From positions 1 through 12,754 of the forward strand of contig JAKAAV010000018.1 in NCBI GenBank assembly GCA_021802185.1: a stretch of DNA of 12,754 nucleotides, in the 5' to 3' direction. Under the pieces are notes generated by a model. That model saw nothing but the letters and a program-made list of their open reading frames with translations. It did not search any database and was not told the DNA's origin. Within the stretch, counting starts at the first letter, position 1, and every line of letters starts with the position of its first letter. The position numbers and the translations under genes were made by a program. Positions 7,288 to 12,754 of the stretch are shown piece by piece. Source of the DNA: Chloroflexota bacterium. Its GTDB lineage: Bacteria; Chloroflexota; Limnocylindria; Limnocylindrales; CSP1-4.

Positions 7288-7659
7288 TCAGGCGCCCTCG
7301 GCTCCTCCGGGCATCGCTCGGTCCCGTTCCATGCCGCCCTCCGGCGTGGCCCTTCCGCCTTCGGGCGCGACCCGCTCGAGGTCGATCGTCCGGACGCGGC
7401 GGGCAGATCCGGCAGCCGTCCGCACGAGCGCTGACGGGATCGCCGATCCGGCGAGGGCCTCGACGACGGCCGTCTCGCCGGCGTAGAGGCCCGTGCCCCT
7501 GATGCGCACCCGGTCGCCGACGGCGAAGGAACCTGCCCCGGCCCGCGCGGTCAGGTCGATCGAGACCACCGTGGGCCGCTGGATCGGCGTGTCCCGATTG
7601 GCGGCGCGCTGGCTCGTAGCGGTTCGGGCGGGAGGGTAGGACTGCTTTCGCTTTCGCAC
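7288..7659 (-). CDS. Small basic protein with SH3/KOW-like barrel
   Basis: A 123-aa protein of unknown function. The N-terminal 30 residues are basic (MRKRKQSYPPARTATSQRAA). Residues about 32-97 look like an SH3-type or KOW-like beta barrel: SIDLTARAGAGSFAVGDRVR, then IRGTGLYAGETAVVEAL, then VRTIDLERV at the end. The GDRVRIRGTG-YAGE pattern is the G-D-x-V core seen in KOW and related barrels. The C-terminal tail (98-123) is Gly/Glu/Met-rich. The start is GTG 7659, 2 nt after the TAG of the preceding gene, so the two are almost certainly cotranscribed and perhaps translationally coupled. No strong ribosome binding site of its own is visible. A nucleic-acid or ribosome-associated role is a guess from the fold. 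Confidence 0.74.
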   Translation of the reverse strand: MRKRKQSYPPARTATSQRAANRDTPIQRPTVVSIDLTARAGAGSFAVGDRVRIRGTGLYAGETAVVEALAGSAIPSALVRTAAGSARRVRTIDLERVAPEGGRATPEGGMERDRAMPGGAEGA

Positions 7660-7661
7660 GC

Positions 7662-7922
7662 CTAACCGCGCCCCCGAGGCCGCTGCGTCTGCTCCTTGCG
7701 GGGCCTCGGCTCGTGTCCGGGGCGAGGCGGCCGCGGTTGCGTTCCGGGCGCCATGTCGGGCTTCCGGGCCTCGGGCCCGCGGGCCCTGGCTGCCTCCACC
7801 GACTGCGCGAATGCCTGGGCGGTCTCCGCCGGGAGGCTCCGCACCCACGCGCTCTCGATCTCTCGCATCCGGTCGGTCTGCGCGGCGCGCCGTTCGCGCG
7901 CCTGCAACGAGTGCTTCGACAT
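7662..7922 (-). CDS. 86-aa hypothetical basic protein
   Basis: I do not recognise this family. The N-terminal half (1-50) is predicted helical and charged (MSKHSLQARERRAAQTDRMR, then EIESAWVRSLPAETAQAFAQ). The C-terminal half (51-86) is a disordered Pro/Arg/Gly/Gln-rich tail ending RPRGRG. The start ATG 7922 is supported by AGGGAG about 4 nt upstream. It is the first gene of a tight pair, with the SH3/KOW-like gene 2 nt downstream. The composition suggests a small nucleic-acid-binding or nucleic-acid-associated protein, but nothing specific can be assigned. A TACCTT -10-like box lies roughly 90 nt upstream on the minus strand. Confidence 0.72.
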   Translation of the reverse strand: MSKHSLQARERRAAQTDRMREIESAWVRSLPAETAQAFAQSVEAARARGPEARKPDMAPGTQPRPPRPGHEPRPRKEQTQRPRGRG

Positions 7923-8103
7923 GTGACTCCCTCTCGGGTCGCGCCGCGCCGGCCCGCATCCGATTGATCGGGTCGCGAAGCTCGGGCCGCACGAATCACC
8001 GATGCGCCCAAGGTACGCCCTTCCGGCTCTGAGCGCCCGCCATACGCTCCGGGCGGCCGCGCCTCTCCCGTGTCCGACCCGCTGGGCCGGGCTCGTTCCC
8101 GTG

Positions 8104-8454
8104 CTACTTGACCCGCGTCGTTCGAGGGCCGAACAGCACGAGGATCCTCGATCCATCCGCGTCGATCCTCGGAATGACGCGCACCTCCAGCCTGTGCCGT
8201 CGCGCGACATCGCCGAGCGCGACTGCGAGGGCCGACAGGCCGCGGACTCCCGCGGCGCTCACGTCGCGGACGTCCGCCTCGAGGCTCGAGGCGGAGGCGG
8301 AGTTGCCCAGCCACACGTCGAGGACGCCGCTCGACCCGGTCACCCGCAGGAGCGGGCCCCTCGCTTCTTCGGCGGCCGGCGCAGCCGTGACTGCGGGACC
8401 GACCAGGGGGTGGACCGAGGCAGCGCCGATGGAAGAAGTGGTCTCGGTGGTCAC
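8104..8454 (-). CDS. 116-aa hypothetical protein sharing the cold-shock leader
   Basis: I do not recognise this family. The first 33 residues are Thr/Ser/Ala-rich and probably flexible. Residues 34-110 look like a compact alpha/beta domain: GPLLRVTGSSGVLDVWLG (33-50), a segment ending ADVRDVSAAGV (60-70), a helix GLSALAVALGDVARRHRLEV (72-91), then strands VRVIPRI and SRILVLFGP. A STAS- or ACT-like fold is conceivable but unproven. There are no cysteines and no membrane segment, so it is probably cytoplasmic. The GTG 8454 start is firm, with GGAGGT 5 nt upstream. The gene is monocistronic and divergent from the cold-shock gene. Its 5' leader is strikingly similar to the cold-shock leader, so common regulation is the best functional clue. 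Confidence 0.8.
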   Translation of the reverse strand: MTTETTSSIGAASVHPLVGPAVTAAPAAEEARGPLLRVTGSSGVLDVWLGNSASASSLEADVRDVSAAGVRGLSALAVALGDVARRHRLEVRVIPRIDADGSRILVLFGPRTTRVK

Positions 8455-8559
8455 GGGGGACCTCCACTTGCTTCCCGAAAAGCAGCAGAACGCACGGTCA
8501 CTTCGAGAAGGTGGACGACCACGCGGGGCTCCGCCGGAGCGACGGGCCCTGCGAGTGTA
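8455..8559 (-). promoter_or_regulatory. Conserved structured 5' leader of the 116-aa gene (copy 1)
   Basis: Minus strand, from an extended -10 (TGC then TACACT, 8562 to 8554) to the GTG. Blocks in order: a hairpin GCTCC/GGAGC (8540 to 8528), CGCGTGGTCG (8525 to 8516), CCTTCTCGAA (8511 to 8502), GACCGTGCGT (8499 to 8490), and TTCGGGAAG (8479 to 8471), then GGAGGT. CTTCTCGAA can pair with TTCGGGAAG (9 bp with one U-G). CCAC just outside can pair with GTGG, which overlaps the ribosome binding site. All four sequence blocks recur in the cold-shock leader. Confidence 0.7.
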
Positions 8560-8571
8560 GCACGGTCGCTG

Positions 8572-8603
8572 CTCGATTCGATCGGCACTCGATTCGGTCG
8601 GCA
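8572..8603. repeat. Two 16-bp direct repeats overlapping the expected -35 of the 116-aa gene
   Basis: CTCGATTCGATCGGCA (8572-8587) is followed directly by CTCGATTCGGTCGGCA (8588-8603), differing at one position. The pair begins 12 bp upstream of the TACACT -10 on the minus strand, where a -35 or activator site would be. That position, together with the lack of a recognisable -35, fits a protein-binding site, but binding is not shown. Confidence 0.75.
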
Positions 8604-8623
8604 CGCCCGTCATTCGACGGGCG
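8604..8623. repeat. Perfect 8-bp inverted repeat in the divergent intergenic region
   Basis: CGCCCGTC (8604-8611), a 4-nt ATTC loop, and GACGGGCG (8616-8623). It directly abuts the two direct repeats. There is no U-tract on either side. It could be an operator, a DNA cruciform or an RNA hairpin on a longer transcript. The rest of the stretch up to the cold-shock promoter (8624-8750) shows nothing I can name. Confidence 0.7.
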
Positions 8624-8750
8624 AACGCACCTCCGGCCGTCCGTCGGGCGCGGCGGGACTGCCGTCGGCGGGGACGACCGCGGACGTGCCGCGACGGCCC
8701 TCCCACGGCCCCTTCGGAGGCCACCTCGGTTCTTCCCGGAGTCACGCACG

Positions 8751-8779
8751 TTGTGCAATCGCTCCCGGAGGAGTACCGT
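8751..8779 (+). promoter_or_regulatory. Candidate sigma-70 promoter of the cold-shock gene
   Basis: TTGTGC (8751-8756) and TACCGT (8774-8779) with a 17-nt spacer. Transcription would start near 8786 and give a leader of about 93 nt. The distance from the -10 to the first conserved leader block (27 nt) is nearly the same as in the 116-aa gene (28 nt), which supports both promoter calls. Confidence 0.45.
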
Positions 8780-8878
8780 GGGTACCAGCCACAGCTCGTG
8801 GCGCTTCGCGTGGTCGATCCCCCCCTTCTCGAACAGACCGTGCGTGGTGTTTGGTTCGGGAAGAGGAAAGGGTCTGAC
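8780..8878 (+). promoter_or_regulatory. Conserved structured 5' leader of the cold-shock gene (copy 2)
   Basis: Hairpin GCCAC/GTGGC (8788-8802), then CGCGTGGTCG (8807-8816), CCTTCTCGAA (8824-8833), GACCGTGCGT (8836-8845) and TTCGGGAAG (8855-8863), then the purine-rich ribosome binding site GAGGAAAGGG (8863-8872) and ATG 8879. CTTCTCGAA (8825-8833) can pair with TTCGGGAAG over a 21-nt loop. The run of seven C's just before it could pair with the GGG of the ribosome binding site. Long structured leaders are typical of cold-shock mRNAs; this sequence is not one I recognise. Confidence 0.7.
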
Positions 8879-9082
8879 ATGACCACAGGTACCATCAAGA
8901 AGCTCGTCAGCGAGCGCGGCTTCGGCTTCATCGCCGCCGAGGACGGGAAGGAATACTTCTTCCATCGCGGCGGTCTCGAGGCTCCCCTGGACTTCGACCG
9001 CCTGGCCGGCGGCGAGCGCGTCTCGTTCGAAGTCGAGGCGAGCCCGAAGGGCCCGCGCGCCGTCAAGGTCAGCGAGGCGTAA
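8879..9082 (+). CDS. Cold-shock domain protein (CspA family)
   Basis: A 67-aa single-domain cold-shock protein that binds single-stranded RNA/DNA and acts as an RNA chaperone. It begins MTTGTIKKLVSERGFGFI, with the RNP1-type motif RGFGFIAAEDG and the RNP2-type EYFFHRGGL, where the common V-F-V-H is replaced by Y-F-F-H. It ends GPRAVKVSEA. The length fits the 65-70 aa family. ATG 8879 has AAAGGG 6 nt upstream; a longer in-frame start at 8753 would lie in the structured leader and is not credible. It is probably monocistronic, with a strong terminator-like hairpin 14 nt downstream. Leader features suggest post-transcriptional control shared with the divergent 116-aa gene. Confidence 0.97.
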   Translation: MTTGTIKKLVSERGFGFIAAEDGKEYFFHRGGLEAPLDFDRLAGGERVSFEVEASPKGPRAVKVSEA

Positions 9083-9095
9083 CTTCCGCTCGGCG

Positions 9096-9134
9096 GGATC
9101 CGTGCCGGTTGCTCCATGCGACCGACACGGATCC
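9096..9134 (+). terminator. Terminator-like hairpin after the cold-shock gene
   Basis: Arms GGATCCGTG (9096-9104) and CACGGATCC (9126-9134) pair perfectly. After one C/A mismatch the helix continues with CGGTTGC and GCGACCG (one U-G pair) around a 5-nt loop. It starts 14 nt after the stop codon. No strong U-tract follows. It overlaps the most upstream GTG of the downstream open frame, which argues against that GTG as a start. Confidence 0.65.
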
Positions 9135-9230
9135 AGTTCGGTGTGCCCTGCCGGCCTGCGCCGCAGGCGAGGGTCCGCCGTGCCGTCCCGCGCGGGCAGC
9201 GCGAGCCATCTGCCCGGGGCGCTACGTCCC

Positions 9231-10463
9231 GTGCCCGATGCCGCGACCGCCCTGCCGCCTGATGAGAGGAGCTACGCGATTCTGCAGACGGCGTTTGTTT
9301 CCACCTACGCGCCGCACCGCTGCGGCATCGCCACGTTCACGTACGACCTCTCGATGTCGGTCGGCAGCAGGCAGATCGTTGCCCTTCATCCGGTTGGCGC
9401 GCAGGAGACCTACCCGCCCGAGGTTCGACACCGCGTCCGGCGCGACGTGCTCGCCGACTATCTTGCGGTGGCCGAGAGCCTGAACCGGTCGACGGTCGAC
9501 GTCGTCTCGATCCAGCACGAGTACGGCATCTGGGGCGGACGGGACGGCGAATACGTCCTCGATTTCGTTCGCGCTCTGCGGATCCCCGTGGTCACGACGC
9601 TGCACACCGTGCTCCGCGATCCGACGCCGTCCCAACGCCGGATCCTCGTCCGACTCATCGCGATGTCGGCCAGGACGGTCGTGATGTCGCGTGCTGCCGC
9701 GTCGCTCCTCGCCGACGCATACGACGTCGATCCGGCTCGCGTCGAGATCGTGCCGCACGGCGTACCGGCCCTTCCCCTCGTCGACCCGGCCGTGGTCAAG
9801 CCACGCCTCGGACTGGACGGCCGGCTCGTGATCCTGAGCTTCGGCCTCCTCGGGCCCGGGAAGGGCTACGAGTCGGCGATCGCCGCCATGCCCGCGGTCG
9901 TCCGCCAGATCCCGTCGGCGCTGTACGTGATCCTCGGCGCCACGCACCCGGGGCTGCTGCTGCGCGAGGGTGAGGCATACCGCGAGAAGCTGCAGGCGAC
10001 GGCAGCCGCGCTGGGCGTGACCGAGCACGTGAGGTTCGTCGACCGGTTCGTCAGCCGTGCCGAGCTCGGGACGTGGCTCGAAGCCGCCGACCTCTTCGTC
10101 ACCCCGTATCCCAACCTCGACCAGATCGTCTCCGGGACGCTGTCGTATGCGATGGGCGCGGGCAAGGCGATCGTCTCGACGCCATACGCCTACGCACGCG
10201 AGCGGCTGGCCGACGGTCGCGGCGTCCTGGTGGCCCCAGGCTCGTCCGCGCTGCTCGCGGACGCATTCATCGACCTGCTTGGCGACCCCGTGCGTCGAGC
10301 GTCGATCGGCAGGCGAGCCTACGAATACAGCCGGGGGATGGTCTGGCCCAGGATCGGTGCGGAGTATCGCCGCGTCCTCGAGCAGGCCACGCTGCCACGG
10401 CCGGCCCTGCCGGTGACGCCGTCCGCCGTGCTGCCCGCGCACGTCGGGGTGCCGCGTGGCTGA
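9231..10463 (+). CDS. GT4-family glycosyltransferase (GT-B fold)
   Basis: A retaining GT-B glycosyltransferase that transfers a sugar from a nucleotide donor, probably at the cytoplasmic side. From the 9231 start: FVSTYAPHRCGIATFTYDL (22-40) is the N-terminal glycine-rich acceptor-side loop. SIQHEYGIWGG (93-103) follows, then IVPHGVPAL (173-181) at the inter-domain hinge, and SFGLLGPGKGYE (203-214) at the start of the donor domain. DQIVSGTLSYAMGAGKAIVS (297-316) is the donor-site segment, where the first Glu of the classic E-x7-E is Asp. The subfamily with HEYGIWGG and SGTLSYA is one I associate with GH130 neighbours. The start is uncertain: GTGs at 9102, 9141 and 9180 lie in or just after the preceding hairpin. 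The best Shine-Dalgarno (AGAGGAG, 9265-9271) points to an ATT at 9279. First gene of a three-gene operon. Confidence 0.93.
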   Translation: MPDAATALPPDERSYAILQTAFVSTYAPHRCGIATFTYDLSMSVGSRQIVALHPVGAQETYPPEVRHRVRRDVLADYLAVAESLNRSTVDVVSIQHEYGIWGGRDGEYVLDFVRALRIPVVTTLHTVLRDPTPSQRRILVRLIAMSARTVVMSRAAASLLADAYDVDPARVEIVPHGVPALPLVDPAVVKPRLGLDGRLVILSFGLLGPGKGYESAIAAMPAVVRQIPSALYVILGATHPGLLLREGEAYREKLQATAAALGVTEHVRFVDRFVSRAELGTWLEAADLFVTPYPNLDQIVSGTLSYAMGAGKAIVSTPYAYARERLADGRGVLVAPGSSALLADAFIDLLGDPVRRASIGRRAYEYSRGMVWPRIGAEYRRVLEQATLPRPALPVTPSAVLPAHVGVPRG

Positions 10464-11589
10464 CAGGCCCGTCCACGCGATCCGGCGGGAGCACCTGGAC
10501 GCGCTGACAGGCGAGCTCGGCATCTGGCAGCACGCCTCCGGTCCAACACCGAATCTGGCGTACGGGTACTGCACCGACGACGTGGCGCGAGCCCTGGTCG
10601 TGGACCTGCTGCATGCCCGGGAGCTTGGCTGGGCGGCGATCAGCGGGAGCGCGTGGCGTTCGCTTCGATTCCTGCGCGCCGCGTTCGATCGGGACGACGC
10701 GTGGTTCCGCAACTTCCGGAGCCGTGACGGTTCGTGGAGCCGCGAACGCGGATCCGAGGACTGCCAGGGCCGCGCGCTGCTCGCGCTCGCCTCTGCTGCC
10801 GGTGCAACCGGAGATGGCCGATTCGCCGACGTCGCCCGCGAGCTCCTCGCCGAGGCGATGCCCGCGGCCGGGCGGCTCCGCGCGCTGCGGGCGATATCCT
10901 CTGCCCTCATCGCCTGCGACCTCGCGCTCGACGCGCGTTCGCTCCCGTGGGGCCTTCGCGCCCAGATCGTGGCCCGGTTCGAGCAGCTGGCGGCGGCACT
11001 CCGGGACGGGTTCGTGGCCGTGGACGTCGCCTCGGACTGGCCCTGGCCGGAGCCGGTGCTGACGTACGAGAACGCGCTGCTTCCGCGAGCCCTGCTCGTG
11101 GCCGGTCGCCGGCTCGATGACGAGGCACTCCGACGAGCCGGTCGCGGCGTCCTGGCGTGGCTGCTTCGCGTGCAGACGACGGCCGGTGGGGCGTTCTCGC
11201 CGATCGGCAGCGATGCCTGGTGGCGGCGAGGCGGCGACACGCGCAGCCGCTTCGACCAGCAACCGATCGAGGCGACCTCGACCATCCTCGCCTGCGAGGA
11301 GGCGTTCCGGCAGTCCGGCGACAGGGCCGGTCTCGTCGCGATCGAGTCGGCCTTCGCGTGGCTCCTGGGCGCGAACGACCTCGGGATTCCCGTGGCGGTG
11401 GTCGAGACGGGCGGCTGCCACGACGCGCTGACCCCTCTCGGAGTCAACCTCAACCAGGGGGCCGAATCGACGCTCATGTGGCTCACCGCGCTCGAGCACG
11501 TGCGACGGCTGCGCCGCGAGTCGGGCGTGCGGCCGCAGTACCAGAGGCCGCGGTCGGTCGCCGCGGTCGCGGCGGGAGGCCGTTCATGA
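10456..11589 (+). CDS. Carbohydrate-active (alpha/alpha)-toroid protein of the GT4-GH130 operon
   Basis: A 377-aa, probably cytoplasmic, all-helical protein resembling the (alpha/alpha)6-barrel proteins often annotated only as hypothetical or glycosyltransferase-associated beside GT4 and GH130 genes. Recognisable segments: NLAYGYCTDDVARAL (33-47), EDCQGRALLALA (101-112), DWPWPEPVLTYENALLPRAL (194-213), FDQQPIEATSTILACEEAF (266-284) and GVNLNQGAESTLMWLTALEH (329-348). Conserved acidic residues such as Asp41/Asp42, Glu205 and Glu272 are candidate active-site residues, but catalysis is unproven. The GTG start overlaps the end of the glycosyltransferase gene by 8 nt, and its stop overlaps the next gene's ATG (ATGA), so translation is probably coupled. 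No signal peptide. It could be a glycoside hydrolase, epimerase-like enzyme or polymer-length determinant; the sequence does not decide. Confidence 0.9.
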   Translation: MADRPVHAIRREHLDALTGELGIWQHASGPTPNLAYGYCTDDVARALVVDLLHARELGWAAISGSAWRSLRFLRAAFDRDDAWFRNFRSRDGSWSRERGSEDCQGRALLALASAAGATGDGRFADVARELLAEAMPAAGRLRALRAISSALIACDLALDARSLPWGLRAQIVARFEQLAAALRDGFVAVDVASDWPWPEPVLTYENALLPRALLVAGRRLDDEALRRAGRGVLAWLLRVQTTAGGAFSPIGSDAWWRRGGDTRSRFDQQPIEATSTILACEEAFRQSGDRAGLVAIESAFAWLLGANDLGIPVAVVETGGCHDALTPLGVNLNQGAESTLMWLTALEHVRRLRRESGVRPQYQRPRSVAAVAAGGRS

Positions 11590-12569
11590 ACACCGGCGAC
11601 GAAACGCAGCTCTTCCACCGCCACCCCGGGAACCCGATCATCACGGCGGCGTCGCTCCCCTACCCCGCGAACGCCGTCTTCAACGCCGGTGTCGGTCGCG
11701 TGGGCGACGACACGATCCTCCTGCTGCGCGTCGAGGACCTGCGCGGCATCTCCCATCTCCAGGTGGCCCGGAGCGCCGACGGCGAATCCGGGTGGCGGTT
11801 CGATCCCGCCCCGCTGCTCGCCCCCGCGCTCGACCGCCATCCCGAGGAGGTCTGGGGCTGTGAGGACCCCCGCCTGACATGGCTGCCGGAGCTGGACGAA
11901 TGGGCGATCGCGTACACGGCGTACAGCCGGCGGGGTCCGCTCGTCTCCCTCGCGATGAGCACCGACTTCACCGAGGTTCGCCGGCTCGGTCCGATCATGC
12001 CGCCGGAGGACAAGGACGCCTCCCTCTTTCCGCGCCGGTTCGACGGCCGCTGGGCGATGATCCACCGGCCATCACCCCTTCGCGGAAACGCGCACATGTG
12101 GATGTCGTACTCGCCCGACCTCCGGCACTGGGGCGACCACAGCCTGCTCCTCGAAGCACGCGACGGAGCCTGGTGGGATGCGGGCAAGATCGGCCTCGGG
12201 CCGCCGCCCCTCGAGACGCGCGAGGGCTGGCTCGTCTGCTACCACGGGGTCCACACGACGGCGGCCGGGCCGATCTACCGGCTTGGCCTCGCCCTCCTCG
12301 ATCTCGAAGACCCGAGGGTCGTCCTTCGGCGAACCGACGAGTGGATCTTCGGGCCGACGGCGCCCTACGAACGGGTCGGCGACGTGAACATGGTCGTCTT
12401 TCCGACGGGGTGGGCGCACGACCCTGCCACGGACCAGCTCTCGCTCTACTACGGGGCCGGGGACTCCGTGGTGGCTCTCGCGACCGCGCGGCTCGACGAG
12501 GTCCTCGACTGTGTGATGGCTGCACCCGAGCCGCAGCACCGCCAGCGCGCGAACGGCGACGCCTCGTAG
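11586..12569 (+). CDS. GH130 family beta-mannoside phosphorylase/hydrolase
   Basis: A 327-aa five-bladed beta-propeller enzyme of glycoside hydrolase family 130, which cleaves beta-mannosides, mostly by phosphorolysis to mannose 1-phosphate. Hallmarks: HPGNPIITAASLPYPANAVF (13-32), VEDLRGISHLQVARSADG (49-66), CEDPRLTW (92-99) with the conserved general-acid Asp94, DKDASLFPRRFDGRWAMIHR (142-161), GKIGLGPPPLET (200-211), and the C-terminal YYGAGDSVVALATARLDEVL (288-307). Basic residues in DKDA and HRP, positions used for phosphate binding in the phosphorylases, are kept. This favours phosphorolysis (1,2-beta-oligomannan phosphorylase-like) over hydrolysis, but that is inference. ATG 11586 overlaps the preceding stop (ATGA) and has GGGAGG 7 nt upstream. 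Last gene of the operon. Confidence 0.95.
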   Translation: MNTGDETQLFHRHPGNPIITAASLPYPANAVFNAGVGRVGDDTILLLRVEDLRGISHLQVARSADGESGWRFDPAPLLAPALDRHPEEVWGCEDPRLTWLPELDEWAIAYTAYSRRGPLVSLAMSTDFTEVRRLGPIMPPEDKDASLFPRRFDGRWAMIHRPSPLRGNAHMWMSYSPDLRHWGDHSLLLEARDGAWWDAGKIGLGPPPLETREGWLVCYHGVHTTAAGPIYRLGLALLDLEDPRVVLRRTDEWIFGPTAPYERVGDVNMVVFPTGWAHDPATDQLSLYYGAGDSVVALATARLDEVLDCVMAAPEPQHRQRANGDAS

Positions 12570-12655
12570 GCGCGGGCTCGGTCAATCCACCAGCGAATTG
12601 CCCAGTCGGTCGAGGCGAGGGTCCAGCGGCCGAGCTGCTCGATGCCACCCGGATG

Positions 12656-12682
12656 GCCCGCGAGATCACTCGCGTCGCGGGC
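12656..12682. terminator. Hairpin between converging genes, possible terminator
   Basis: Arms GCCCGCGA (12656-12663) and TCGCGGGC (12675-12682) pair perfectly over an 11-nt loop. An alternative pairing is CGCGAG/CTCGCG around ATCA. It lies 86 nt after the GH130 stop and overlaps the stop codon of the possible minus-strand gene entering from the right. There is no U-tract on either strand. Confidence 0.4.
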
Positions 12683-12754
12683 TCCCAGCGCTGAGCGGGC
12701 TCGGGTGCCTGGGCTGGTAGATCGCGATGTCGGTGCCGCCGGGCAGGGATAGGG
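12666..12754 (-). CDS. Possible C-terminus of a VOC (glyoxalase-fold) protein, partial
   Basis: On the minus strand the frame ending at TGA (12668 to 12666) reads LPGGTDIAIYQPRHPSPL followed by a short tail. The pattern L-P-G-G-x-x-I-x-I-Y-x-P-x-H-P resembles the last strand of some glyoxalase/bleomycin-resistance (VOC) proteins. Only about 28 residues are inside the window, so this is a tentative call. The opposing GH130 gene and the hairpin between the two are consistent with a convergent gene entering from the right. Confidence 0.42.
   Translation of the reverse strand, partial: LSLPGGTDIAIYQPRHPSPLSAGSPRRE

Noticed and set aside
8753..8878. N-terminal extension of the cold-shock protein from ATG 8753
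   Set aside because: It would be translated from the conserved structured leader and lies upstream of the predicted transcription start. The family starts at the ATG at 8879.
9222..12065. 947-codon minus-strand open frame opposite the glycan operon
   Set aside because: The translation is Arg/Ser/Glu-rich without any domain, and it lies opposite three genes with clear family motifs. It is a high-GC antisense shadow.
1..12754. CRISPR array, tRNA/rRNA genes, insertion sequence, phage or toxin-antitoxin genes
   Set aside because: I looked for them and found none. The only tandem repeats are the 15-bp and 16-bp ones listed, and no transposase, integrase or tRNA-like fold was recognised.

Overview
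The window is very GC-rich (around 70%), with GTG and TTG starts and Arg/Ala/Pro-rich linkers. Gene content (a UvrD helicase ending in an HRDC domain, a CxxC-x17-CxxC zinc-ribbon protein, DUF554, and a GT4-GH130 operon) suggests a high-GC Chloroflexota (Limnocylindria-like) or, less likely, actinobacterial chromosome. The lineage is inferred from gene content only. I see no rRNA, tRNA, CRISPR array, transposase or phage gene.

Layout. The left edge (minus) holds a partial amino-acid-type ABC transporter permease whose N-terminus seems frameshifted at a C-run. A 335-nt spacer with a short tandem repeat follows, then a small lipoprotein (plus). Next come a DEAD-box RNA helicase (minus), a 5'-truncated C-terminal remnant of an AldA-like aldehyde dehydrogenase that keeps its terminator-like hairpin, a DUF554 membrane protein (plus), and a UvrD-HRDC helicase (minus).

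From about 6.7 to 9.1 kb lies a cluster of very small genes: a double zinc-ribbon protein, a two-gene unit (an SH3/KOW-like protein and an 86-aa basic protein), an unrecognised 116-aa protein (all minus), and a divergent cold-shock protein (plus). The 116-aa gene and the cold-shock gene are separated by 424 nt. They carry nearly the same 5' leader, with four conserved blocks in the same order, almost the same spacing from a -10-like box, and a shared stem next to the ribosome binding site. This is the most interesting signal in the window. It suggests a leader-RNA regulon linking the 116-aa protein to cold-shock control.

The right part is an overlapping three-gene operon (plus): a GT4 glycosyltransferase, an alpha/alpha-toroid carbohydrate-active protein, and a GH130 mannoside phosphorylase/hydrolase. 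These probably make and turn over a beta-mannoside-type oligosaccharide. The right edge has a possible C-terminus of a VOC (glyoxalase-fold) protein on the minus strand.
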